This document shows, piece by piece, positions 15,590 through 22,420 of a DNA stretch of 22,420 bases. Source of the DNA: Myxococcales bacterium (GTDB lineage: Bacteria; Myxococcota_A; Polyangia; Fen-1088); the NCBI GenBank assembly GCA_003170035.1, contig PMZX01000496.1, positions 1 to 22,420 of the forward strand, written 5' to 3'. The notes beneath the pieces were generated by a model. It was not told the DNA's origin, did no database searches, and saw only the letters and a list, made by a program, of their open reading frames with translations. Each line of letters opens with the position of its first letter. Within the stretch, counting starts at the first letter, position 1. A program made the translations under genes and the position numbers.

Positions 15590-16378
15590 CTACTTGCGTG
15601 AGTAGCGCAGGAACAGGTGGGATTCGTGGCGGCGCACACTCGACAGGGTGAGAAGGCGTCCCCCTAGATCGACCCCCTCGACCAGTGATTTGCGTTCATC
15701 TCCCTCCTGTCGTCCGAAGAGTCGCGGCGAGGTGGTGAGGAAGAGTTCGTCGATGAGGTTCTCTTCAAGGAACTGCCCGACCAATGAAGGCCCTCCCTCG
15801 GTGAGCACCACCTGCAGGCCTTGCGCGTGCAGCAGGTCCAGCAACGAACGGCCTCCGAGGTGCTGCGAGTCGAGCACGGCGACGCGCGCGCCGCCGGGAA
15901 GGGTTCCGCGCAGGCGGGCTTCACCGTGCGGCGTGGTGATGACCAGGCAGTCACGCAGCGCCGGTTGCGCTGGATCGATGTGCGCTGACGGGGAGACGAC
16001 CACCAGCAGCGGGTGGGGTCGTAGGCCGAGTTGCGTGCGCAAATTGGCGAAGAGATCGGCTGCCGCAGGGTAGACGGCTTCGGGAAGCCACAGATCGCCG
16101 TGGGTCCTGCGAAAAGTGCCGGCCCCGATCAGCACGGCATCGGCGCAGGCGCGCAGCAGTCCCATGACGAACTGGTCGGGCTCGCTGTTGCCGCTGACCA
16201 CGCGCCCCGACTCGTCGGCGCCAGGCAGCGCCACCACACCATCCACGGACGAGACGAAGTTCGCGTAGAGTTCGGGGCGGGCCAGGCCGAAGTCGCCGCC
16301 GTAGATCGCCGCCAAGCCCGCCGGCAACCCGAACCGCGGCAGCCCGTCGCGTTCAAAGAGGCATTCGATCGATTTCAT
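15590..16378 (-). CDS. RibD C-terminal-domain (DHFR-like) reductase
   Basis: The protein has 262 residues from the ATG at 16378, which overlaps the stop of the upstream carbinolamine dehydratase gene (ATGA). It has the marks of the RibD C-terminal reductase fold: NFVSSVDGVVA near residue 40, LLRACADAVLIGAGTFR for nucleotide binding, and VVLTEGGPSLVGQFLEENLIDELFL near the C-terminus. No deaminase domain is present, so this is a stand-alone reductase. Relatives reduce a pyrimidine intermediate in riboflavin synthesis, and some act on folates or pterins. Coupling to a pterin dehydratase points to a pterin or folate role, which is inference. Confidence 0.85.
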   Translation of the reverse strand: MKSIECLFERDGLPRFGLPAGLAAIYGGDFGLARPELYANFVSSVDGVVALPGADESGRVVSGNSEPDQFVMGLLRACADAVLIGAGTFRRTHGDLWLPEAVYPAAADLFANLRTQLGLRPHPLLVVVSPSAHIDPAQPALRDCLVITTPHGEARLRGTLPGGARVAVLDSQHLGGRSLLDLLHAQGLQVVLTEGGPSLVGQFLEENLIDELFLTTSPRLFGRQEGDERKSLVEGVDLGGRLLTLSSVRRHESHLFLRYSRK

Positions 16379-16686
16379 TGCCCGAGTTGTCGTCCCGCCA
16401 GTTCTTCCATCCGATGCGCCAACTGCACGTCGAGCATCGTCACCCCGCCGGCATCGTGAGTCTGAAGATCGATGCGCACCGTGTTCCAGACATTGAACCA
16501 CTCGGGGTGATGGTCCATGCCCTGGGCGACCAGCGCCGCGCTGGTCATGAAAGCAAAGGCGGCAATAAAGTCAGCGAACTTGTACTCGCGATGCAACTTG
16601 CCGTTCTCCAGCTTCCAGCCCGGCAACTCAGCCAATGCCGCCGCAATATCGAATTCACTCAACTTGCCTACTCTGGCCTCGGCCAT
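16375..16686 (-). CDS. Pterin-4a-carbinolamine dehydratase
   Basis: The protein has 103 residues, the usual length, with a strong GGAGG ribosome site before the ATG. The family pattern is complete: MDHHPEWFNVWNTV with His59, His60 and Pro61, then His77-Asp78 and Asp86. The enzyme dehydrates 4a-hydroxytetrahydropterin during cofactor recycling, classically with phenylalanine hydroxylase. No hydroxylase gene lies in this window. It is translationally coupled to the RibD-like reductase. Confidence 0.93.
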   Translation of the reverse strand: MAEARVGKLSEFDIAAALAELPGWKLENGKLHREYKFADFIAAFAFMTSAALVAQGMDHHPEWFNVWNTVRIDLQTHDAGGVTMLDVQLAHRMEELAGRQLGQ

Positions 16687-16867
16687 CGCTCCACCTCCGA
16701 ACCAATTCTACCTCGTCGCGGCCGAGAGGCCCTTCGCCGCGCGAGATCCTGAACGCGCAAAGCCTGCGTAGTGGGGCTCAAGTGCAGGGTTGAGATCAGG
16801 TCAGTGGCGTAGCAGATTTGCGTGCCTGCTCGCGCCACCACCTCAATATATGAAGAGGAGTCAACCA

Positions 16868-17587
16868 ATGCGCACCACACCGAAACCTGTGCTGCTTGCC
16901 GTGATCTTGGTCGCGATTTCCAATCTGTGGGGAACCCCGGCGATTGCCGCTGACAAGCAGGACGCGCCCAAGAACCCCGCGAAAAGTGAACTCTCCATTG
17001 ACCGGGGGCGAACCGCGGTCCTGATCATGGACTACGAGAACCAGATTCTGGGCATGCTGCCGGAGAAGACGCAGGCAGCCGTCTTGGACAACGCGAGCGC
17101 GATCCTCAAGCAGGCGCGCCAGGCCCACTTGCCCATCATCTACGTGGTCGTGCGTTTTCGCGACGGCTACCCTGAGGTCAGTCGCCAGAACAAGCGCTTT
17201 GCCGGCCTGAAAGAGTCGGGGCGTTTGCGCGAGGGCACGCCCGGGGCCGAGATCGAGGCGCGGGTGGCTCCCCAGGCGGGCGACATCGTGGTCACCAAAC
17301 GCCGGGTGGGCGCGTTCTCCACTACCGATCTCGAATCGATCCTGCGCGCCAACAACATCAGCACACTGGCCATGTTCGGCATCTCCACCAGCGGCGTGGT
17401 CCTGTCGACCGTGCGCTGGGCCGCGGACATGGACTACCAACTCGTCGTCGTCTCCGATGCCTGCGCCGACATGGACGATGAAGTCCACCGCGTGCTGACC
17501 GAAAAGGTGTTCCCGTGGCAAGCCACGGTTGTGTCCACGCGTGAGCTTGTGAAAGCGATCGGGGGCAAACCGGAGCGGGGTAAATGA
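16868..17587 (+). CDS. Exported isochorismatase-fold protein lacking the catalytic cysteine
   Basis: The protein has 239 residues from the ATG at 16868, preceded by AGGAG at 16856-16860; an in-frame ATG six codons upstream is less likely because it overlaps that site. The N-terminus is a Sec-type signal peptide (LLAVILVAISNLWGTPAIAA). The body matches the cysteine-hydrolase/isochorismatase fold: Asp55 in LIMDYENQ, Lys144 in VVTKRRVGAF and a GISTSGVVLST loop. In hydrolytic members the loop has Cys where Val177 stands here, so classical nucleophilic catalysis is unlikely. It might be an isochorismatase-type enzyme not needing cysteine, or a binding protein. A periplasmic location is inferred from the signal. 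Confidence 0.85.
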   Translation: MRTTPKPVLLAVILVAISNLWGTPAIAADKQDAPKNPAKSELSIDRGRTAVLIMDYENQILGMLPEKTQAAVLDNASAILKQARQAHLPIIYVVVRFRDGYPEVSRQNKRFAGLKESGRLREGTPGAEIEARVAPQAGDIVVTKRRVGAFSTTDLESILRANNISTLAMFGISTSGVVLSTVRWAADMDYQLVVVSDACADMDDEVHRVLTEKVFPWQATVVSTRELVKAIGGKPERGK

Positions 17588-17655
17588 CCGAATGACGTCA
17601 GCGGCGTGGGTTGCAGGCCATCGTCTGGCGAAAGGGCTCCGAACGGTGATAATCT

Positions 17656-17690
17656 GACACCTGTGCCGGGCGCTATTCGACACCTGAGCC
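17656..17690. repeat. Two 12-bp direct repeats 23 bp apart
   Basis: GACACCTGTGCC at 17656-17667 and GACACCTGAGCC at 17679-17690 differ at one base. They sit in the gap between the isochorismatase-fold gene and the lipoprotein at 17790. The arrangement suggests a protein-binding site or the remnant of a transposon end with repeated transposase sites. No transposase is adjacent. Confidence 0.5.
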
Positions 17691-17789
17691 ACGGGAAGCA
17701 CGAAACGGCGGCTCCGCAGGCGCCCCATCGGGGCTCTGTCATGTGGTCCGGGCATTGCATCGTTGGGCGCCGAAAGGAATGGGTGGTTC

Positions 17790-18755
17790 ATGAATAGGTC
17801 TTCCATCGTTGCGTTCACGTCTCTCGCTTTGGGTGTTGCTGCCAGTTGTGACTCGTCAGCCCCGGGCCAGACCCAGCATTCCATTGAGGCAACCTGTGCG
17901 CGTATTTCCGCGTGCGGCCTCGCGATGGGCAGCGCGGGAACATGGTCCCAAAGCTTCGGTGGCTGCCGCTACTTCATTGGGCTCCTCGGCCTTGCAGTGA
18001 CTACCGAGCAGGGGTCCGATTACAGCCAGACACGAGCCGTCCTCAACTGCGTTGCTGCTGCATCGAATTGCGACGAACTCCGCGCCTGTACAAGACCTTC
18101 TGCCGCCCAGGCGGCAGTCTGCGACACCACGGCTCAGGACACCTGCGTCGGCAACACCCTGGTCACCTGCAGCAGGAAGGGCACTTCGCAGGAGGTGACC
18201 GCGTTCGACTGCACGGCGGCTGGCCTGGTGTGCGGCGCCTCGGCCGACGACGCACTCTGCGGCATAGCTTCTTGCGATCCGGCGAGCACGCCTCCAAGCT
18301 GCAATGGAGACCTGCTGGTGACCTGCGAGACTCAGGGCAACGTCCTGGTCTCCCGCGACTGTCGTAGTAGAGGACAGGCGTGTCGTACCAACTCGGCCGG
18401 CGTATTCAACTGTGTGGGCGATACCCCGTGCGACCCATCCACATCCCAGCTCCGATGCGAGGGTGCCACGCAAGTTGATTGCTGGGACGGAACCGAATCG
18501 CGGTCCGATTGCAGCAGGTTCGGCCTGACCTGCACCCTGGAGGTCACCGGAACTCCCGACCAGTCCACCAGGACCACGACCTGCACGCCGATCGAGCAGC
18601 AGTGCATTGTGGGAGCCTCGGAGAGCTGCCTGAATGGTGTGATCACTTATTGCAGCCTTGGGCTCCCCGCCACCTTCGACTGCCGTTCCGTCGGGCTGTC
18701 AGGCTGTGCGACGCAGGTGACAGGCACGAGCACCGTTGCCCTGTGCGTACTGTAG
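17790..18755 (+). CDS. Cys-rich myxobacterial-type lipoprotein of unknown function
   Basis: The protein has 321 residues from the ATG at 17790, chosen because it begins a good lipoprotein signal (SLALGVAASC, Cys20) and has an AAAGGAAT-like site upstream. The mature part has about 30 cysteines in loosely repeated units such as CDTTAQDTCVGNTLVTC, CNGDLLVTCETQG and CEGATQVDCWDG. Each unit is roughly C-x-G/E-x-x-x-V-x-C followed by a D/S-C pair. Such repeats occur in cell-surface proteins of Myxococcota, and no enzymatic motif is visible. A surface-exposed role is inference. It is a single gene. Confidence 0.78.
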   Translation: MNRSSIVAFTSLALGVAASCDSSAPGQTQHSIEATCARISACGLAMGSAGTWSQSFGGCRYFIGLLGLAVTTEQGSDYSQTRAVLNCVAAASNCDELRACTRPSAAQAAVCDTTAQDTCVGNTLVTCSRKGTSQEVTAFDCTAAGLVCGASADDALCGIASCDPASTPPSCNGDLLVTCETQGNVLVSRDCRSRGQACRTNSAGVFNCVGDTPCDPSTSQLRCEGATQVDCWDGTESRSDCSRFGLTCTLEVTGTPDQSTRTTTCTPIEQQCIVGASESCLNGVITYCSLGLPATFDCRSVGLSGCATQVTGTSTVALCVL

Positions 18756-18860
18756 GGCTGGTTGCAGCGAATCTCGACGGCACAAGACAGGCCCTGCGCG
18801 GGTCTGCGCGATCGGTGCTATTGTCCGGCGCCGATTGCCAACCGGAACAGGGAGGGAGCC

Positions 18861-20201
18861 ATGCGCGACGTCGTCTTGCACGCCTTCAACTGGAACTACG
18901 CCACCATCACCGCCCGGGCCAAGCAGATCGCCCAGGCCGGATACGGTGCGGTGCTCTTTCCGCCCATTCTCTACAGCAAAGACGATGGCTCGGATTGGTG
19001 GCAGCGCTACCAGCCCAAGGACTACCGCATCCTGCGATCGTACCTGGGACGCAAGGCTGATCTCGACGGTGCGCTGAAGGCGCTGCAGGACGTGGAGGTC
19101 CGTAGCTACGCCGACGTCGTCTTCAACCACATGGCGAATGAGAAGCAGATGCGGATTGATCGCGGAGAGTCCGATTTCTACAACTTCCCCGGCCAGTACG
19201 AACTGGCGCGCTACAAGAACGAGCGCGCGGAGTTCATGAAGGATCGGCTCTATGGCAACCTGGACGACGGGCTGTTCCAGGATCAGGACTTCAATCCTGA
19301 AGGCGACATTTCCGATTGGAACAATCCGATAATTGTCGAAGAAAAATGGCTCAATGGTCTTCCTGATCTCGAACTGACCGACTGGGTGGTCGACCAGCAG
19401 TGCACCTGCCTGCGCGCCCTGTGCGACCTTGGCTTTTCCGGCTATCGGATCGATGCCATGAAGCATCTCCCCATCGAGCACCTGATGCGGGTATTCACCA
19501 TCGACGCCATGGACAACAAGTACGTCTTCGGCGAGGTGCTCACCACGAACGACAACGAGGAAGCCATTTTCCTCTGGCCGATCATCGAGCACACCCAGTT
19601 CCCGTGTTACGACTTCGCGCTCCACCAGACGCTCCGCCGCGCTTTCGCGCCCTCGGGAACACTGCGCGAGCTGGTCAATCCAGCCGCGTATGGGCAGGCC
19701 CTGCCCTGGCAGCGCGCGCTCACCTTCAGCATCACCCACGACATTCCCTGCAATGCCACGTTTCGCGGCATGATGCTCGGCGGCCAGGACGAGTACCTCG
19801 CGAACGCCTACATCATGGGCCGCGACGGTGGCGTGCCCTTGGTCTACTCAGACCACAACGAGAGCGCAGACGCCTACCCCGGCGACAGGGATCGCTGGGC
19901 AGAGTCGTGGAACCGCTACGACATCGTGCAGATGATCGGGTTCCATAACGCCGTCCATGGCACGCCCCAGCGCTGTATCTACGAGGCCGACGGCTTCGTG
20001 GTCCTCGCCCGCGGCGATACCGGGATCGTCGCCATCAACAAGACCGAGGATTGGCAGTCGCCCACCATCTGGACCTGGGGCCTGCGCCAGGGGCGCTATC
20101 GCTGCCAGATCAGCCAGTACGAGATGAACCTCCAGGGCGACACGTTCACCTTCGCCATCCCGCCGCGCCAGGCACAGATGTGGTTGTACGAGGAGATGTG
20201 A
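18861..20201 (+). CDS. Cytoplasmic alpha-amylase-family (GH13) glycoside hydrolase
   Basis: The protein has 446 residues. A strong GGAGGGA site (18851-18857) precedes the ATG, and no signal peptide is present, so it is probably intracellular. All four GH13 conserved regions are visible: DVVFNH (I), GYRIDAMKH with the nucleophile Asp198 (II), FGEVL with the acid/base Glu225 (III) and SITHD with Asp294 (IV). A short C-terminal beta domain follows (FVVLARGDTGIVAINK). The family hydrolyses or rearranges alpha-glucans such as glycogen, starch or maltodextrin; the exact specificity is not readable. It is separated by about 100 bp from the preceding lipoprotein gene and is not obviously co-transcribed with it. 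Confidence 0.9.
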   Translation: MRDVVLHAFNWNYATITARAKQIAQAGYGAVLFPPILYSKDDGSDWWQRYQPKDYRILRSYLGRKADLDGALKALQDVEVRSYADVVFNHMANEKQMRIDRGESDFYNFPGQYELARYKNERAEFMKDRLYGNLDDGLFQDQDFNPEGDISDWNNPIIVEEKWLNGLPDLELTDWVVDQQCTCLRALCDLGFSGYRIDAMKHLPIEHLMRVFTIDAMDNKYVFGEVLTTNDNEEAIFLWPIIEHTQFPCYDFALHQTLRRAFAPSGTLRELVNPAAYGQALPWQRALTFSITHDIPCNATFRGMMLGGQDEYLANAYIMGRDGGVPLVYSDHNESADAYPGDRDRWAESWNRYDIVQMIGFHNAVHGTPQRCIYEADGFVVLARGDTGIVAINKTEDWQSPTIWTWGLRQGRYRCQISQYEMNLQGDTFTFAIPPRQAQMWLYEEM

Positions 20202-20225
20202 ACGCGGCGGCGAAACTACGGCACC

Positions 20226-20242
20226 CCCGACGCTGTGTCGGG
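20226..20242 (+). terminator. Possible hairpin terminator after the GH13 gene
   Basis: CCCGAC at 20226-20231 pairs with GTCGGG at 20237-20242 around a five-base loop, 25 bp after the stop codon. Only a weak pyrimidine tract follows and there is no T-run, so it is a partial match to an intrinsic terminator. Confidence 0.3.
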
Positions 20243-20433
20243 CTTCCAGCCTTTGTCCAGCCGGCCACCAAAGATGCGCAGGGTGGCGCTGTCTTTGACT
20301 GTTCCTTTCACAGAACACGCAGCGTGCCCATCCCTGCTAGAGTGCCCAGGCCACGCCCATCTGGTCGAAGTGCCCCGGGCTGAGAGGGTTTCGGAAACGG
20401 ATCGACGTCGTCCACCTTGAAAGGGGGTGGGCG

Positions 20434-20730
20434 CTAGAGATCCTCGAGCGTCTTCATCATCTCGGTCAGAAAGTGCTCGCGCAGCTCGATCAGCGACGAA
20501 TGCTTGGCGCGCGGCACGTGCTCGATCAACTCTCCGTCGGGGCCGGTCACGCCTGCCTCGATCTCGTCGTCGGTGAACTGGAAACGCTGAACCGGGACGA
20601 ATCGTCCTTCCGTCACGTTGGCCAGGTCACTCGCCGCCTTCTCTTGGGCCAGAAGGCGGTTGGGCACGAACGGCGCTGCGGTCAGGGCGGCGGTGAGAAG
20701 AAGCTTCGTCAGCTTGCTGTGCAGTTTCAT
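20434..20730 (-). CDS. Small exported protein of unknown function
   Basis: The protein has 98 residues, and a clear AGGAGGTG ribosome site sits just before the ATG at 20730. Residues 1-29 form a Sec signal peptide (KLTKLLLTAALTAAPFVPNRLLA) with likely cleavage before Gln29. The mature 70 residues are polar and acidic, with a helical C-terminus (LIELREHFLTEMMKTLEDL). No cysteine or known motif is present. It is transcribed divergently from the expansin gene and convergently with the GH13 gene. Confidence 0.75.
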   Translation of the reverse strand: MKLHSKLTKLLLTAALTAAPFVPNRLLAQEKAASDLANVTEGRFVPVQRFQFTDDEIEAGVTGPDGELIEHVPRAKHSSLIELREHFLTEMMKTLEDL

Positions 20731-20852
20731 GGAAGCACCTCCTGTTCAGATCAACGCAGCCGTTGGTCGTTCGTTCCCGCGGCTGTTTCATGCCTCCATG
20801 CGCGGCGGCGGCAGGGTGGACGATGCCCGCCTGCTCGTGCCACCATGAGGGC

Positions 20853-21593
20853 GTGAGCACGCGTCGTCCTTGGGTATTCTGGGTCGTGGCCGGCATGGCT
20901 ATCTCGTGCGGCAACGGCAAGGATCAGCCTGCAGCCACCCACGCCGGGGCGGGCGCCGGCGTGACCGGCCCTACCTGCCCCATGGCAGCCGCCCCTGTGC
21001 ACACCGGCGAGGGCACTTACTACACCTTTGCCGACGGCTCGGGCAATTGCATGTTTCCCGCCACGCCCAACGACCTCGACATCGGGGCCATGAACCAGAC
21101 CGACTACGCTGCCTCGGCGGCGTGCGGGATGTGCGCGCAGGTGACTGGGCCCGACGGAGCGCTTACCATCCGCATCGTGGACCGGTGCCCGGAGTGCAAG
21201 CCGGGCGACATCGACTTCAGCCCCTCGGCCTTTGCCAAACTGGCCGCGCTCTCGCTGGGCCGCATCCCCATCCAGTGGACCTATGTGCCCTGCGCGGTCA
21301 GCGGCCCCATCGTCTATCACTTCAAGGACGGCAGCAACCAGTGGTGGACCGCGGTGCAGATCCGCAACCACCGCTTCGGCATTGCGGGCTTCGAGTATCT
21401 CGACGGCAACGGTCAGTGGCAAACCGTGCCTCGGCTGGACTACAACTACTTCGTGGCGGCCTCGGGCATGGGGCCAGGCCCCTACACCGTGCGCGTGACC
21501 GACGTGAACGGCGCCACCCTGGAGGACTCGGGCGTGGTGCTGACCCCTGACGGCGACTGCGTGGGAACCAACCAGTTCCCCGACTGTCCCTGA
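20853..21593 (+). CDS. Bacterial expansin lipoprotein (EXLX1-like)
   Basis: The GTG at 20853 yields 246 residues beginning with a lipoprotein signal (VVAGMAISC, Cys19). The ribosome site (GAGGG) is close to the GTG, so an earlier start remains possible. Residues 52-130 form the double-psi beta-barrel: GEGTYYTF, CGMCAQV and VDRCPECKPGDIDFS. Asp110 and Asp121 are 11 apart, as are the key Asp71 and Asp82 of Bacillus EXLX1. The second domain has the cellulose-binding CBM63 marks: WWTAVQIRNH with Trp164-Trp165, and LDYNYF with Tyr197. Expansins loosen cellulose networks without hydrolysis. As a lipoprotein it would act at the cell surface, and it complements the GH44 enzyme elsewhere in the window. 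Confidence 0.9.
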   Translation: MSTRRPWVFWVVAGMAISCGNGKDQPAATHAGAGAGVTGPTCPMAAAPVHTGEGTYYTFADGSGNCMFPATPNDLDIGAMNQTDYAASAACGMCAQVTGPDGALTIRIVDRCPECKPGDIDFSPSAFAKLAALSLGRIPIQWTYVPCAVSGPIVYHFKDGSNQWWTAVQIRNHRFGIAGFEYLDGNGQWQTVPRLDYNYFVAASGMGPGPYTVRVTDVNGATLEDSGVVLTPDGDCVGTNQFPDCP

Positions 21594-21627
21594 TGGTAGA
21601 CCGCCCGACCGCGTCCGGGCACTCGCA

Positions 21628-22420
21628 TCAAGAACAAGTCAGATCGACAGTGCCGCTGCGGCCGGTCGAGGATTCCCAGTGCGCTACTGCGGACCCGTCG
21701 AGTGTGACGGTCACGGTGCGCCCGAGGAATCCCGAATGAACGATCTGGCCACCGGCAGCCGGGCACATATTGTCGCAGCGCTGGAAACCGGTGACGCTGG
21801 TGGTTCTTGTCCGGGCGCCCACCTGCAATGCCCACTGTCCGTCAAGGCTCATGCAGGCTGTCGCGAGATCGTGTTCGACCGTGTAGTTGCCGGTGCGCGT
21901 GAACGAGTTGCCCCGGGGACCGACGCCGCTGCCGTTCGTGGTCACCACCAGCAAGCGCTTGCCGGCGTCGTCGCTGAGCACCGCGGTGGCATCCAGGTCC
22001 ATGGTCGCGCGGTTGACCTTCAACCCTTGGCCGGTGACCGCGATGTGTAGCCCATCCGAACTATCGCTGAGCACGGCCACCAGAGTGCCGGTCACGTGAA
22101 CCAGCCCAAACCGGCCCGTGCAGTCGGTCAACACATAGGTCAATGTCGTACTGCTGACGCTGACGGTGGCACAGCCCGCGGGATGGAACCGGCTCGCGCC
22201 GCGGGCCGCTGCCGCGGCCGCCAGATCCGCCGCACTCAGGCTGCTGGTCGTGTCGTCCTGCACGCTGGACGCGACCAGCGCACTCTCGCTCTGGGTTACC
22301 TCCGTCGAATCCGCCGCCTCGTTCGCGGCTGCTTCGTCGGCGTCCATCCGTCCACACGCCCCCACGCCGAAAGCCAATGCGACCGGACCACAGACCAGCA
22401 ATGTTTGAATCGCTCTGCTC
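21628..22420 (-). CDS. Putative lipoprotein of unknown function, 5' end cut by the window
   Basis: The frame is open to the right edge of the window. A TTG at 22401 gives 257 residues, but the N-terminal hydrophobic stretch (LLVCGPVALAFGVGAC) would then lack its basic n-region. Upstream codons supply Ser-Arg-Ala-Ile-Gln, so the true start probably lies beyond 22420. GVGAC is a plausible lipobox. An Ala/Ser/Asp-rich linker follows, then a Thr/Ser/Val-rich domain that looks beta-stranded, with cysteines in CATVSV, LTDCTGR, CMSLDG, RCDNMC and a terminal CS. No family is recognised. It converges with the expansin gene, with stops about 35 bp apart. Confidence 0.65.
   Translation of the reverse strand, partial: SRAIQTLLVCGPVALAFGVGACGRMDADEAAANEAADSTEVTQSESALVASSVQDDTTSSLSAADLAAAAAARGASRFHPAGCATVSVSSTTLTYVLTDCTGRFGLVHVTGTLVAVLSDSSDGLHIAVTGQGLKVNRATMDLDATAVLSDDAGKRLLVVTTNGSGVGPRGNSFTRTGNYTVEHDLATACMSLDGQWALQVGARTRTTSVTGFQRCDNMCPAAGGQIVHSGFLGRTVTVTLDGSAVAHWESSTGRSGTVDLTCS

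Noticed and set aside
21603..21620. Terminator between the convergent expansin and lipoprotein genes
   Set aside because: Only a five-base stem with no T-tract, too weak to call.

Overview
The window looks like part of a high-GC, predatory or soil-type myxobacterial genome (Myxococcota, perhaps Polyangiales/Sorangium-like). The signs are many short Cys-rich lipoproteins, a Gly/Ser linker followed by a Cys-rich module typical of myxobacterial surface enzymes, GTG starts, tight ATGA/TGATG gene overlaps, and secreted plant-wall-active proteins (GH44 and an expansin). This placement is inference from style, not from a marker gene.

Region 1 (about 1-10470) looks accessory. It holds one very large STAND NTPase (525-5537) with an N-terminal DUF4062 domain, a NACHT NTPase, 14 near-identical WD40 blades and a C-terminal four-Cys zinc-ribbon-like tail. 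Next come a minus-strand set of two Cys-containing lipoproteins and a 5'-truncated zinc-metallopeptidase remnant (5791-8252), then a GH44-type glycoside hydrolase lipoprotein (8450-10318). Three copies of a 113-118 bp intergenic repeat, each with a 10-bp inverted repeat, sit at 5567-5679 (+), 8208-8323 (-) and 10352-10469 (+). They fall exactly at the boundaries between these gene units. The copies at 8208 and 10352 are inverted and bracket the GH44 gene, and a possible degenerate copy lies just upstream of the NACHT gene at 448-482. This repeat-bounded layout, with a defence-like sensor in one unit and a hydrolase in another, is the most unusual feature of the window.

Region 2 (10475-14711, minus strand) is a tightly coupled three-gene operon. 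It encodes a membrane-anchored periplasmic protein, a GT39/ArnT-like polytopic glycosyltransferase and a second polytopic protein. The GT39-like gene carries two strong palindromes in frame, apparently encoding a roughly 35-residue insert in a loop.

Region 3 (14712-17587) opens with a 163-bp element bounded by perfect 22-bp inverted repeats, in the divergent gap ahead of a nitroreductase. Convergent with it is a coupled pair: pterin carbinolamine dehydratase and a RibD C-terminal-domain reductase. An exported isochorismatase-fold protein that lacks the catalytic cysteine follows.

Region 4 (17588-22420) contains a Cys-rich lipoprotein, a cytoplasmic GH13 amylase-family enzyme with all catalytic residues, a small exported protein, a bacterial expansin lipoprotein with intact expansin key residues, and a lipoprotein cut by the right edge of the window. 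No tRNA, rRNA, CRISPR array, integrase or intact transposase was seen.
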